Position numbers and translations under genes: made by a program
Origin: Strongylocentrotus purpuratus
Taxonomy: Eukaryota; Echinodermata; Echinoidea; Camarodonta; Strongylocentrotidae
Direction: 5' to 3'
NCBI RefSeq assembly: GCF_000002235.5
Contig: NW_022145601.1
Span: forward strand, 9,443,658-9,507,657
DNA: 64,000 bases
In this document: positions 1 through 11,900 of the stretch, piece by piece
Position numbering within the stretch: position 1 is the first letter of the stretch
How the letters are laid out: every line of letters starts with the position of its first letter
Notes under the pieces: model-generated
Databases searched by the model: none
Seen by the model: the letters and a program-made list of their open reading frames with translations, nothing else
What the model was told of the DNA's origin: nothing

Positions 1-560
1 GCCTAATGTATATACACACATTATAGGCCGATTATGTCCGATATTAGGTCCACGTATTATTATAGGCCCTCTATAGATAAAAGACCCTCCTGAGGCATCC
101 TTTTTTTTTGGTCATTTTGGTGATTACAACTTTTCAAAAAATAAATCGGGTCCCACCGGTTAGAGCTGAGGATTGAAATGGGTGTAACAAAATGTTGCAA
201 AATTGTTTTGGAGTTTCTGATAGTGTAACTCTATTATAAAATAAGTATGTATTAAAAGGGAGCTGTTGCTGAGCTATATAACGCCATGAGCGTCCCTGGA
301 CGACGTGTGCGCTCTTTAAGTTTACACTTTTATTATTATTATTATTAAACAGCTTTCTCATTTGTTCTCCAATTTCATTCACAATTTCATATGTCCACCC
401 TTTTTCTGCTTTGCTGTATATAGAGTAGTTTGCTATCAAGTTGTGTTTCCTTTCAATTCACGACAGTTAAGATTGAAGTAAGCTCTATTTACAACATGAC
501 TTAGCGTGTGTCCATTAAAATGTAAATATTAATGTTGTTACCTTTTTGGTTTCCTGTCAG
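1..560. other. Left flank / intron of arylsulfatase copy 1
   Basis: No coding exon is recognised here. The stretch ends with a good 3' splice site (pyrimidine-rich tract and CAG at 558-560) for the first visible arylsulfatase exon. The missing N-terminal exons must lie left of the window. A SINE tail fragment lies at about 275-345. Confidence 0.5.
275..345 (+). repeat. SINE 3'-tail fragment
   Basis: Resembles the tails of other tRNA-derived SINE copies in the window: a GAGCGTC...GTGTGCGC core followed by an ATT-repeat tail (TATTATTATTATT). Diverged and 5'-truncated. Confidence 0.45.
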
Positions 561-757
561 GTATATTGCTAGGAAAGGGGGATCATTTCCTGCACACGGA
601 AGAGGGTGGTGGTGGACCCTACCCTTCAACATGGCCGTGGGAGGGGCTCGATTTCAGGGATGGTCTACAATCAACGAATGCATATTCAGGGATCTACTCG
701 ACACATGTTATTGCAGAGCGGGTAGAAAATATCATTGAAAAACATGACAAGGACAAG
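561..757 (+). CDS. Arylsulfatase copy 1, exon equivalent to exon 3
   Basis: Acceptor CAG at 558-560, donor GTAATA at 758. Encodes the segment from ILLGKGDHF to EKHDKDK. It starts with the last two bases of a Gly codon, as in exon 3 of the second gene. The GLDFRDGL motif is shared with that paralogue. Confidence 0.85.
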
Positions 758-3678
758 GTAATAATTGTAGGGGTAAATACAGGATTTATACATTTCAGAG
801 GGGGTTTGGCACAATGCTCCAAAATTACATAAAAACGGGCGTTTTTGTGTGTACTCAAAATATGCCAATCGGGTTTCAAAAAGGGGGAGAACACGGGCTA
901 GCTCCTCTGCAATTGGTTATATGATGTGATGATAATAGAATCTGTTAACGTGCCAATAAAACGTGCAAATTAATAGAGGTTTTATTTCAAAAAAAATAAA
1001 CAAAAGTTACACAATCATAGTAGAAGAGAGGAGTGGTGGCTGAAGGAAAAAGCGGGGTAAGATCGCGCTGCACACTACATTTTTGCCTGTGCCGAAAGAA
1101 AAGAGTCACTTTGTTTCACATGAATCATTCCGCATAATAGGTTTTATAATTTAAATTTTCTATATATAAAACTTATTTCTAATGCTTTTTTTATCACGGT
1201 TTACTTGTCTACGATACAGCCTCTGTTCTTGTACGTATCGTTTCAAGCCGTACATACCCCACTGCAAGTTCCAGAAAGCTACCTCCAGCCATTCGAGTCT
1301 TCAATCCAGGATGAAAAGAGACGAATCTATGCGGGAATGACATACTGTATGGATGAAGCAGTAGGCAACATCACAAAGAAGCTGAAGAAGCAAGGGCTGT
1401 GGGACGATACCGTATTGGTATTTTCATCTGGTAAGTCTCTCCGGCGAATGAGCTGCCTGCGTGGCTATATTAGGTATGGTGGTCATTTCTAAGGAACTTC
1501 TCTCGCTATTGAAGGACATCCATCATCCTCTTGTAATGGATGAGTCTTGCCTTCATACCGATATCTTGCAATGCACCCGTGTTTTAATGACAATAATAAT
1601 AATGGTGGCTTCCTATATAGCGCACATGTCCGTCACGTTGTGACGCTCCTGGCGCTGCCCCGTGTTTTGAGTCTTATAGCAATGTCTTTTCAACTGTGTT
1701 CTTTTCCGCACAGGACTCCACTTCTCCTTGGTTTCATCTTCCTTCGGGAATTCCACAAGGCAGTGTCTTTGGTCCCAAACTATTCCCTTTCATTTTTTCG
1801 AAAATCTCTGTGTAGATGAACTATTGCTATTTTTAAAAGTAGTACATGACTGTATAGGCCTATCTTTTTCTTTTCCTCTCAGACAATGGTGGCAACATCG
1901 ATCAGGGTGCCAGCAACTGGCCCCTACGCGGGTCCAAGACCACCTTATGGGAAGGAGGTGTCCGCGCTGTAGGCTTTGTGACCAGTCCACTCCTTTCTGA
2001 GAGAATGAAAGGTACAGTCAGTCGAGAATTGATCGACATAAGCGACTGGTACCCAACTCTAATAGAGGGTGTCGCTGGATGGACGCTGAGCGGTACAAAA
2101 CTAGATGGATACAACATCTGGGAAACCTTAAGGTGAAAAAACTTTAGCCGTTCATAATGTTGACCTTAATTGAACAAATTAAGTTGTTCTTAACTCGAAA
2201 TGGCAATATAAGATTTGATGGCTATATCAACGGGAAAAACACGCTCATTCAGACATGAACAATTGCGTTTACGAAATGAAAGGCTTTGGAATGAGCGGTC
2301 TCCTGTTTTCACGATAAAGCTATTTAAACATTGATCGTAGTTAATATTATGTATCCTATCCCAAATTTACTCCAAGTTCCTAGTACTTGTAACATTGATT
2401 AGCGCTGAACGGAGATGTAAAGCGGTTTCAAGCACACTTCCCGCTCTCGCCCCTGACGAATGAAGAGAACATGAGAAGAAGATGAATCAAGACCCCGTCC
2501 ATTACACTTTTTCAACGTTTGTTCACCAATATAGGCCTAGAGTAAGACGTTTGCTCCAGGAACCAATGTTTACGCCACTGGTCGTATTTCACTCTCGTTT
2601 TATATGGTAACGCTGCACACACTTTATTGTTCCGATTCAAAATGGCTGCCATCAGCAGTAGATCGCATAAAACATAATATTTTATTTATGATGTCGATTT
2701 TGGCTTCATTATGTTCTCTCTACACCAATCTACAGAAGTGGAAAACCTTCTGCAAGGGTTGAACTGCTGCATAACATCGACCCTCTCATCACCCCTCCCT
2801 CGACATGGCCCAATGATTCTATCGCAGCGGCTCATAACTCTTTCTCTACTAGGACGTATGCTGCACTGCGATACAAGGATTGGAAAATCGTCACCGGATA
2901 TCAAAGTAAATTCATTTATTTATTTATATATTTTGTTAAACAATCTGTTCAAGGTTGTGTGCATTGCAGTCGTGTAACGTAAAATAAATACAGAAAATAT
3001 GCTTAAGTACCAAATGAATATAATAATGAATTGGTACTTAATCTTTATCATTCCATTAGTATCCTGATATCAGGGCAAAATTTGATAGACTTCCACGGTG
3101 CGTTATAGTGCTTGGGGCGCATAAAACCAAGGGTATAATATACCAACACCAACATGATTTTTGTTACACAAGGCCGCATACTTGTATTCTCTATTTCCGT
3201 TGGCAGATTTTCCCTTCGACATCCTACTTTGCCTTTACCAATTACCTCTGCCCCCTCCCCCTCCTCCCGAGTCCCCCCCCCCCCCTCCCCCAACAAAAAT
3301 GCAATACCATTACCATTTATCACACGTTCCAACTGAATTATTTCATGGTTTGTATTTAGATCAAAACTTTGACTTCAATAAATTTTGCTAATATTTTCTC
3401 TCATTTCAGGTATCAATAATGGATGGTACTCGCCAGCAGAATCCAGCGAGCAGTCAGTCGCCTCTGAGATCCTGCCGGGGAAATCCGTCTGGTTGTTTAA
3501 CATCACGCGCGATCCCAGGGAGTTCCACGATCTGTCGAACCAAGAACCTGCGATAGTGAACTTTCTTCTGGAGAGGTTGGAGTCTTACCAGTCTGGCGCT
3601 AGCCCGGTCCTCTACCCCGATATAGACACAAAGGCGAACCCAGCCGGACACGGCGGCATTTGGGACAGTTGGGAATAA
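561..3678 (+). CDS. Arylsulfatase B-like sulfatase, copy 1 (3' part, five exons)
   Basis: Exons 561-757, 1220-1430, 1883-2132, 2736-2905 and 3410-3678 join in one frame (1,097 nt visible) and correspond to exons 3-7 of the complete paralogue at 5715-24271, with identical phases at every junction. The family hydrolyses sulfate esters, for ARSB the 4-sulfate of N-acetylgalactosamine in dermatan/chondroitin sulfate, in the lysosome or outside the cell. Visible motifs are the [14 protein letters not shown] strand with the active-site His, the DNGG metal-binding Asp-Asn, and the downstream Lys in [13 protein letters not shown]. The exons with the formylglycine Cys (CxPxR), the first Asp pair and the K-H pair lie outside the window, so activity cannot be judged. 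The protein ends IWDSWE-stop; an AATAAA overlaps the stop codon. Confidence 0.88.
1220..1430 (+). CDS. Arylsulfatase copy 1, exon equivalent to exon 4
   Basis: Acceptor ACGATACAG ends at 1219, donor GTAAGT at 1431. Carries [14 protein letters not shown], with the active-site His in AVH, then the [12 protein letters not shown] helix. Ends one base into the metal-binding Asp codon. Confidence 0.88.
1592..1664 (-). repeat. 5'-truncated SINE copy in arylsulfatase intron
   Basis: About 70 bp nearly identical to the tail of the fuller copy at 3690-3973 (ATAATAATAATGGTGGCTTC and onwards). The motif CCCGTGTTTT occurs on both sides (about 1577 and 1660), consistent with a target-site duplication. Confidence 0.6.
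1883..2132 (+). CDS. Arylsulfatase copy 1, exon equivalent to exon 5
   Basis: Acceptor CTCTCAG ends at 1882, donor GTGAAA at 2133. Exactly 250 bp, like exon 5 of the neighbour gene. Encodes DNGG (metal-binding Asp/Asn), NWPLRGSK with the conserved Lys, GFVTSPLL and DISDWYPTL. Confidence 0.88.
2736..2905 (+). CDS. Arylsulfatase copy 1, exon equivalent to exon 6
   Basis: Acceptor TCTACAG ends at 2735, donor GTAAAT at 2906. Encodes [11 protein letters not shown] through [15 protein letters not shown]. It is 48 bp shorter than exon 6 of the neighbour (170 against 218 bp), in frame; the Ser/Pro-rich loop with a Cys in the neighbour is absent here. Confidence 0.85.
3410..3678 (+). CDS. Arylsulfatase copy 1, terminal exon
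   Basis: Acceptor TCATTTCAG ends at 3409. Encodes [20 protein letters not shown] and the tail ending WDSWE with stop TAA at 3676-3678. AATAAA at 3674-3679 overlaps the stop codon. Confidence 0.88.
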
Positions 3679-3689
3679 ATTCCATATAG

Positions 3690-3973
3690 CTAAAATAATA
3701 ATAATGGTGGCTTCTTATATAGCGCACATGTCCGTCACGTTGTGACGCTCCTGGCGCTGCCCCGATTATTACCCTGGCTTTAGCAAGGCAGCGACTACGG
3801 CGCTCTAGCATTTCAAGGAATCAATTCCTGCCAGGTACCCATTTACATCACCTGGGTTGAGTGTGGCAAATGTAGATCAATGGCTTGCCAAAAGACATTA
3901 GTGCCGCGGCGGGACTCGAACCGCGAACCTCAAGACTAGTCCGTCGATGTATCCACTCGACCACGACACCTAT
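3690..3973 (-). repeat. tRNA-derived SINE, near full length
   Basis: Read on the minus strand it starts with a tRNA-like head: A-box-like TGGTCGAGTGGA and B-box GGTTCGAGTCC near 3910-3970. A unique body follows, then the GTGCGCTATATAAGAAGCC region and an ATT-rich tail. The same architecture recurs at 47015-47252 and, interrupted, at 8490-9012. Confidence 0.75.
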
Positions 3974-3978
3974 CGAGT

Positions 3979-4045
3979 GGAAATCTAATCCACATGGGAT
4001 TCTGTCTTTCCGCGAAACACTGCATGATTATATATATATATATAT

Positions 4046-4076
<31 letters not shown>

Positions 4077-5714
4077 TAAGCGGACAACTTTTTTTTTTTT
4101 TTTGGTCTCGAAATTTGAAAATTTGAAAAAAAAATTCGTTGGGGGGGGGGGGAGGGGTTAGGTCACTTTACGTTAGCCGTGGGCATAACTTTTTTTTTTT
4201 TTTTTTATTTAAAAAAAAAAAGGGGGGGGGGGTCTTAGTTTTTTTAGGGGGGTTTACACACATAAAAATACGAAAGGGGGGGGTTTGAACCCCCCCCCCC
4301 CCCCGCGTACGCCCCTGCTCCAGGCGCATAGCTAGGATTTTATTTTAGGGGGCGGTATTATCACTTGCAGAGCGGGTGAAGCACGCTTTTAGCTAGGGGG
4401 TGGGTGGAGGGAGGAGGAAAGCGCGAAAGCTTTGCCGTTTCATTAAAGGGGCATGTTCCCCTTATTCCAGAGGGCGTTCAAAATACGTACGCGCTGGCGG
4501 ACGGTGCTATAGCTGCCTATTGACTTGAACAGAATACGACTCTTACGCAGATGGCATGTTCCGATATAACTACACTGACGGGAACGTGCCCCTTTAAACT
4601 CTAGTGAAAGAAGGAGATTCGTTGTAGGCCTACCGTTCTCGACTCTTAATCCTTGTCTGAATTCAGTCCCCCCCCCCCTTCTGCGCGAAGCGCGGAACCT
4701 TTGACGTTTCATTAAACTATTAGAGAAAGAATTAAGACGATTCGTTGTACCGTTCTCGACTCTTAATCCTTGTCTGAATTTTCAAAAATACTTCTTTGTC
4801 TGCTCCTTTTTCTTCCTACGTGCAATTACTTTTTCTTTTCTTTTTTTTTCTCTCTCTCTCTCTCTCTCTCTCTCCCTCCCTCCCCCCTTTTTTGGGGGGG
4901 GGGGCGACCCCTCCCCCCCCCCCTCACTGTCTACGCGCATGCGTCACTCAACATATCATATCAAGGTTTCCATGGAAGTAACATTCTGAGTCATATTCAA
5001 CGGGGCCCAGGACGTCCTGAATCATGCAGTTTATAGAAATAATAACATAAATTAAATCCATTCAAGATTTTCGAGGGCTAGAGAGAACGATAGAGAGCGA
5101 GAGGAATGGGAAGAAAATATTAAAGAAAGAAAGAGAGAGAGGATCGAGAGAAAGTCATTCTCACTCTTCTTATTTCACGCAAACAAAATCAGCTTTGAAA
5201 CCGCTTATAAAATTATGTGTTCATCCGATAATACAATCGTTTGTGTGTTTCGTTATTTCATTTGTGTATTGGGTTTTTATTTTTTATATAAGTTACAGAC
5301 AGCATCGGCTGTTTGTTTTCCACAGTGATAAAGAGAGACAATGCTTACCACATTGAATGAACATAAACATTAGGATCACCTGACACACCCTAGATCAATG
5401 CACGTGACCAGTTTTTAGCTTTATGTAAAGACGCATGTATTACACACGGTATATCTAGATGCCCCAAATCAGAATGATTTAAGAATTTATGACAAAATGT
5501 TATTAATTTCTTAATTTTAGTTTGCAATTTACACTTTTCGGTTCATAAATTCCTCAAAATATTATAAAATGACAAACTTTTATTCATGAAATTATTATTT
5601 TTGTTTGAAATAAAGGCTACCTATAGCCCTGTCATGTGACCCAAGCGCCCAGACCAGTGGCATGATAGTGTTGGAGTCGTCGCGGTGGGCGGTGATATTT
5701 ATGTGAAATTCAGG
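3979..5714. other. Intergenic region between the two arylsulfatase genes
   Basis: No exon recognised. It contains a TA run with a long G run (4030-4076), several poly-G/poly-C/poly-T blocks (4090-4305), and what look like abutting hAT-like element ends near 4305-4345. An imperfect tandem duplication has its block near 4633 repeated near 4750. A TC microsatellite lies at about 4848-4876 with G/C runs to 4925. No convincing TATA box is seen before 5715; the promoter was not identified. Confidence 0.5.
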
Positions 5715-5966
5715 ATGGATTTCTTTTTGTTTTGCTTAGCCTTCCTTACATTTTCGAACTTTTCCACGTTGCATGCCTTACCTCCAAATATCGTGTTTAT
5801 CCTAGCGGATGATTATGGATTTCATGACATAGGCTACCACAATAACGACATCATAAAAACACCAAATTTGGACGCGCTCGCCAGTGCTGGAGTCAAGCTC
5901 GAAAATTATTACGTGCAACCGATCTGCACACCAACGAGAAGTCAGCTTATGAGTGGCAAATATCAG
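5715..5966 (+). CDS. Arylsulfatase copy 2, exon 1 (signal peptide, catalytic Cys)
   Basis: 84 codons ending at donor GTAACT. Holds the signal peptide, the metal-binding D32-D33 and the sulfatase motif [14 protein letters not shown], whose C71 is the residue converted to formylglycine. A GTG-led extension upstream is in frame, but there is no ATG before 5715. Confidence 0.9.
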
Positions 5967-8900
5967 GTAACTTCAAAGTTTTTAAGCGTCCTATATGCTA
6001 CAAAGGAAATCCCCTATAAGTAAACATTTGATAAAACGAAGGTTAGAATAAATTTATGAATATGAAGTTATGAACATGTAATATACTTCGTATAGACCCT
6101 ATATTTGTCTGTGTTTCACTGTTTCTGTTTGTGTCTTGAAAAACGATGAAAGTTGTATGAATTCTGAAAAGATTTGAAATTAAAATGTTGCCTATTAAAT
6201 ATAGTAGACAGAAATATAACAACCATCTGGCATAATCATATTGAGAGGAGTTCTTTGATAACCGACTCTTGTCAAATATAAATGATAATATTATAATGAT
6301 AAGAAGAAGAAGGAAGAGAATGAAGAGACAACAATTAATAGAAGAGATTAGAGAAAAGTCTATTTTAATTTCCAATGTTTTTTTAATCAATCAAATAAAA
6401 CTTAGATTTAGTTGTGTCAACATTGACTGATATAGTCATATAGCGGCAACCAACAACGGCAGCTTGCTCGTGCACTTCTCATCTCATTAGAACCACAAAA
6501 GACACAACACAAGGTATTTTATTTTGCAATTCAGCCGGCACGGCAGCCGCTACTGCTAGTTGATTGAAATGAGCGAGCTCCATAAAAATTTGTTTATTCT
6601 CTTGCAGATTCACACCGGTCTGCAGCATGGCATCATCTGGCCCCCTCAACCCAACTGTCTTCCTCTTGGTGACCCCACCCTGGCAGACAAACTCACCCAG
6701 GCGGGATACGATTCACATATCACAGGGAAATGGCATCTAGGTTTTTACAAGAAGGCTTGCTGGCCGACTAATCGAGGTTTCAAATCTTTCCTAGGTCAGT
6801 CATAGACGATTAAGCTCTTTCTGACTCTTAGATCGGCACTCCGTTTGGCGGTGTTGACTTTCTGGATAAAAAAAATAATACATAAATGACACCATTTTGA
6901 GTGGTATATTAATGTACCGGTAATGTCCTCTAGCCATTTTTTATTCAGTTTTGCTTGCACTGTAAATTACTGATCATAAAGAAATTCTGCAGTTTGCCTC
7001 TGTGAAATAAGACTACAACTAAACATGAACAACCCGATGCGCTGCCAGAGATTCCCGCCTGAGAGTCTGTGACACAGGCATTACTTCCTTACACCCCATG
7101 TTTTCAATCTTTGAAATAGGTAAATTTCTGCAAATTCAGCTTTAAGCTGTAATGGATTTTATCTCCCAACATTTTTGATGAACTACCCGGTAGGTACATG
7201 TAGGAGTGGACAAGAAGAATAATTGGTACCAATTTAAGGAGACAAAGCTGATTTATTCAATCCTAAATAGCATTTTATCTCCCAATAATAATATTTATTT
7301 TTACTTCTATATTTGCATGTTAACATACTAACATTTATTGAATTGAATTGAAATGTTTTATAATTCTCTCAAATCTTTAGAAATTTCTCTAACAAAGTTG
7401 TAAATTTTATATTGTATACCAGGGCCCTGCTTATTAAGGGTATATCCCTCCATTTTTATGTTTATATTATTATTTAATACAATGTGTCAATACTGTGTTA
7501 TGTTTGTTCTTTTTTAAAGATGGAAAATAAATTGAATTCAATTGAATTTAATTAAATATGTCACATGGAAAGAATGATAATCATCAAATCGTGTGTTTAA
7601 ACATTCGTCGTCTTGCTTTAGGTTATCTTGCCGGTAGTGAGGACTACGTCACACACAGCCGTGGTTATGTCTTCAACAGTGAACATTGGCATGGTCTTGA
7701 CTTCAGGGATGATCTGGAGCCGGCTTCAAACTACAGCAGCATCTACTCCACCCACGTCTTTGCGCAACGTGCACAGCAGGTCATAGAGCAACATGACAAA
7801 CAGAAGGTTTGTTCTTCTTAACGCACAGTAGTTCTGTCTTCTAAATGTATTAAGGACTAACTAAATCAGCTTTTCCTCCTTAACCAGTTGACTACTGAAT
7901 TATCTAATTCCCATAGACTTACATGTAACACAGAGACCACCAGGTTCCAGTAAGCAATGGGTTAACTTGGCATCAAGTGTTCTTATTTCCGCTCCTACAT
8001 GCGCACACATGTAGTATATAAAAATAGAAATGTATACTAACGTTTTTTCATATTTCCAAATTGAAACAAAATTGAAACAAAATAAACAGTGATTATAAAT
8101 ATCATGCTGCATTGCCAATTTAGAGAATTTAATGATTATTTACAATTAAACCATTGCTATTCATGAGTGATGCAATGTCATGCATTAGAAATGGATTCAA
8201 ACTTTGGATGATTTTGCTCTGAATAACAAACAAACATGAATACAAACTTAAAAGATTGGATTTATAATGGCATTTAAAAGTATTATGCATGTGATTGGCT
8301 GATTTTTAGTGCAGGAGGGAGATTGTTCCAAGCATAGAGAAATACTTTTACAAATATTGAGCTATTGGAAATCAAAGTTCTGACTTGAGGTAAATGATAA
8401 TTAGATGAATTACAAGTATTGTGTCGATGTATTGTTAAATTAAGAAGAAACTTGTAGTGTTACTTCATCTAACATGTAGGTGCCTTAGAATAATAATCTG
8501 GATTTATATGGCGCTTAATACGAAGTACTGTCTATCAGCACTTTACATATATATTATTACCCTTGTCATCTGATACATTCACACACAACGCATTATGTGC
8601 ACCATCTCCACTTCCTGGGGAATATTCCTTACATAATTATAGTCGCCATGAGTGCACATGGCAATTACTAACTTAAAGACATATTTGCCATCCTACCAGG
8701 TCACCATTTCTCTCATGGGTAGGGTGTGGCAAATGTAGATTAATGACTTGTTGAGGATCAAACCCACGACCTTTGCATTTCAAGTCAAGTGCTTAAAGCC
8801 TATCTGCAATAGTTTGGCCAGGAGGGATTAGATCTCCCAGCTAGGTCACTGACAGGTGGGTTATTCCATCAAATCAGCTCTTAATTAACATAAGAAAAAG

Positions 8901-11900
8901 GGGATCATGGTGGACCAACGGGTACCACTTAGGCATTGTTTGCCATATAGAGGGCGCAAGTAGCTACAAGTAGTGCAGTGGGGCTTTTAACCACTCAACT
9001 ACATGTATGTCACATTTACCATGTATTAAAGGTATTACAAAGTTTTGGTATGGGGTCATGAATTTGGTTCAAATTAACATATGGGAAGCATATGCGTTCC
9101 TACGATATTCATTGATCGTTGTCGCGGTTGAAATCGAGTCTAAAGTTATGAAATTATAAATAATAAACTCTTTATGTTGTATAGCTCCCTCTCAAGGTCA
9201 ATATATCAATTTAGCTATGAAACCATGTTTCTTGACTAAAATCGACCGATTAGCTATTCCCGTTTGGAAACTATATATCACAACTACATATTCTGAGATT
9301 TTCATGGTCGCAGCTACCATTGTATGGCCATAGGTGCCATTTGAAATTTAACAAAAATTTACCGGGAGCACCAGTAAATTTTTATATTCAATTTTTCTCG
9401 AAAACAGAAGTGTTTTAGGGGCTATTTTTTTAGTGCTTATAATACATCCACAGGGGCATCCAAATATATCAAAATTGTAAAGATTCACTATCCATCCAAT
9501 TTTCAAAATTTCCCAAAACTTTGTATTACCTTTAAAGAAGATAGGTAGGACTATAATACTTCACGTGCATTGAACACTGAAGGTCCTTTTCATACAGCTC
9601 ATCATTATCTCTTTTCACAGCCTCTGTTTTTGTACGTGCCTTTCCAAGCTGTTCATGGCCCCTTGGAGGTTCCGGATAGTTACAGGGAGCCCTACATGTT
9701 CATCGCAGACAAGAACCGCCAGATCTACGCTGGAATGACAACATGCATGGACGAGGCAGTGGGAAACATCACGGATACTCTGAAGAAAGAAGGCTTGTGG
9801 AGTAACACGGTTTTCATTTTCTCCACAGGTAAGATGAAGATTTTTACTTTACTTGTGCTGTTGTCACGACTACGTGAAAAATGGACTACCTTTTGTTTAG
9901 TTACATATCTGTTTCAATCTATTTTTGCTCCCCTCCCTATGTATAATGTTGGTCTGGGCCCCGTCTTACAAAGAGTTGATATCAATTGCAACTTAATCGC
10001 AACTATGTACATAAAAATAGGAAACTGCAAACTTGCGATTGATTGGGAGGACTTGCGATTGATTTGGATCTACAATGAGGCAATAACTAGCCCTAGTGTG
10101 GCTTGAAGTTCACCCTTCAAATTTTGAAATCTTTCCTGTAAAAAAAATGTTGATTTTATATGTACTTGCTAGCTGTACACAAATGATGGGGGGGGGGGGG
10201 TGATGGTGATTGGTCCTTTCTTATTTCCTGCCCCTCTCCTCTTTGTAGATAATGGTGGTCAGATCCTTGATGGGGGAAACAACTGGCCCTTGCGTGGCTG
10301 GAAGGGATCACTCTGGGAAGGTGGTACCCATGGCGTAGGCTTTGTAACCAGTCCCTTACTGCCTGCTGAAGTTCAGGGCACGGTCAACAGGGAGCTTATT
10401 CATGTGAGTGACTGGTATCCAACTCTAGTTGAAGGCATAGCTGGCTGGAACCTTAATGGAACCAAACTAGATGGCTACAACGTGTGGGACACAATCAGGT
10501 ATAGAGAAGAAATGCTCTTATTCTTTTTTTTAAAGCCCCTCTGCACTACTTATAGCTACTTGCGCCCTCTATATAGCAAACAATGCCTAATCGGTGACCA
10601 TTGGTCCCCCATGATCCTCTTTTTCTTATGTTAATTGAGAGCTGATTTGATGAGATAACCACCTGTCAGTGAACATGCAGGGAGGTCTAATCCCTCCTGG
10701 CAAAGCTAGTGCAGTGGGGCTTTAAGGTTATTTTTAAAATCTGTATTATCCATTTTTAATTCTGTTCATTCTTCTTAATTTCTTTCCCATTTCTATCTGT
10801 TATTTGTCTTTAGTTCATCTAGCCCTGCTCTTGCCCTCTCTTTCTTCCCACTTTCTTCCCTTATTAAATCTATCTCTCTACTTGTCATCACTCTTTACTC
10901 TCACTCTCTCTTTCTCATCCTCTATCCTCTTTGTCCTACATGTATCTACAGTATCTGTGTATCTGTCTATCCATCTATCTATCTATCTGCCTGTGTATCT
11001 GTCTATCCATCTATCTATCTATCTGCCTGTGTATCTATCTATCCATCTATCTATCTATCTGCCTGTGTATCTGTCTATCCATCTATCTATCTATCTGCCT
11101 GTGTATCTGTCTATCCATCTATCTATCTATCTGCCTGTGTATCTATCTATCCATCTATCTATCTATCTGCCTGTGTATCTGTCTATCCATCTATCTATCT
11201 ATCTGCCTGTGTATCTGTCTATCCATCTATCTATCTATCTGCCTGTGTATCTATCTATCCATCTATCTATCTATCTGCCTGTGTATCTATCTATCCATCT
11301 ATCTATCTATCTGCCTGTGTATCTATCTATCCATCTATCTATCTATCTGCCTGTGTATCTGTCTATCCATCTATCTATCTATCTGCCTGTGTATCTATCT
11401 ATCCATCTATCTATCTATCTGCCTGTGTATCTATCTATCCATCTATCTATCTATCTGCCTGTGTATCTGTCTATCCATCTATCTATCTATCTGCCTGTGT
11501 ATCTGTCTATCCATCTATCTATCTATCTGCCTGTGTATCTATCTATCCATCTATCTATCTATCTGCCTGTGTATCTGTCTATCCATCTATCTATCTATCT
11601 GCCTGTGTATCTGTCTATCCATCTATCTATCTATCTGCCTGTGTATCTATCTATCCATCTATCTATCTATCTGCCTGTGTATCTGTCTATCCATCTATCT
11701 ATCTATCTGCCTGTGTATCTGTCTATCCATCTATCTATCTATCTGCCTGTGTATCTATCTATCCATCTATCTATCTATCTGCCTGTGTATCTATCTATCC
11801 ATCTATCTATCTATCTGCCTGTGTATCTATCTATCCATCTATCTATCTATCTGCCTGTGTATCTGTCTATCCATCTATCTATCTATCTGCCTGTGTATCT

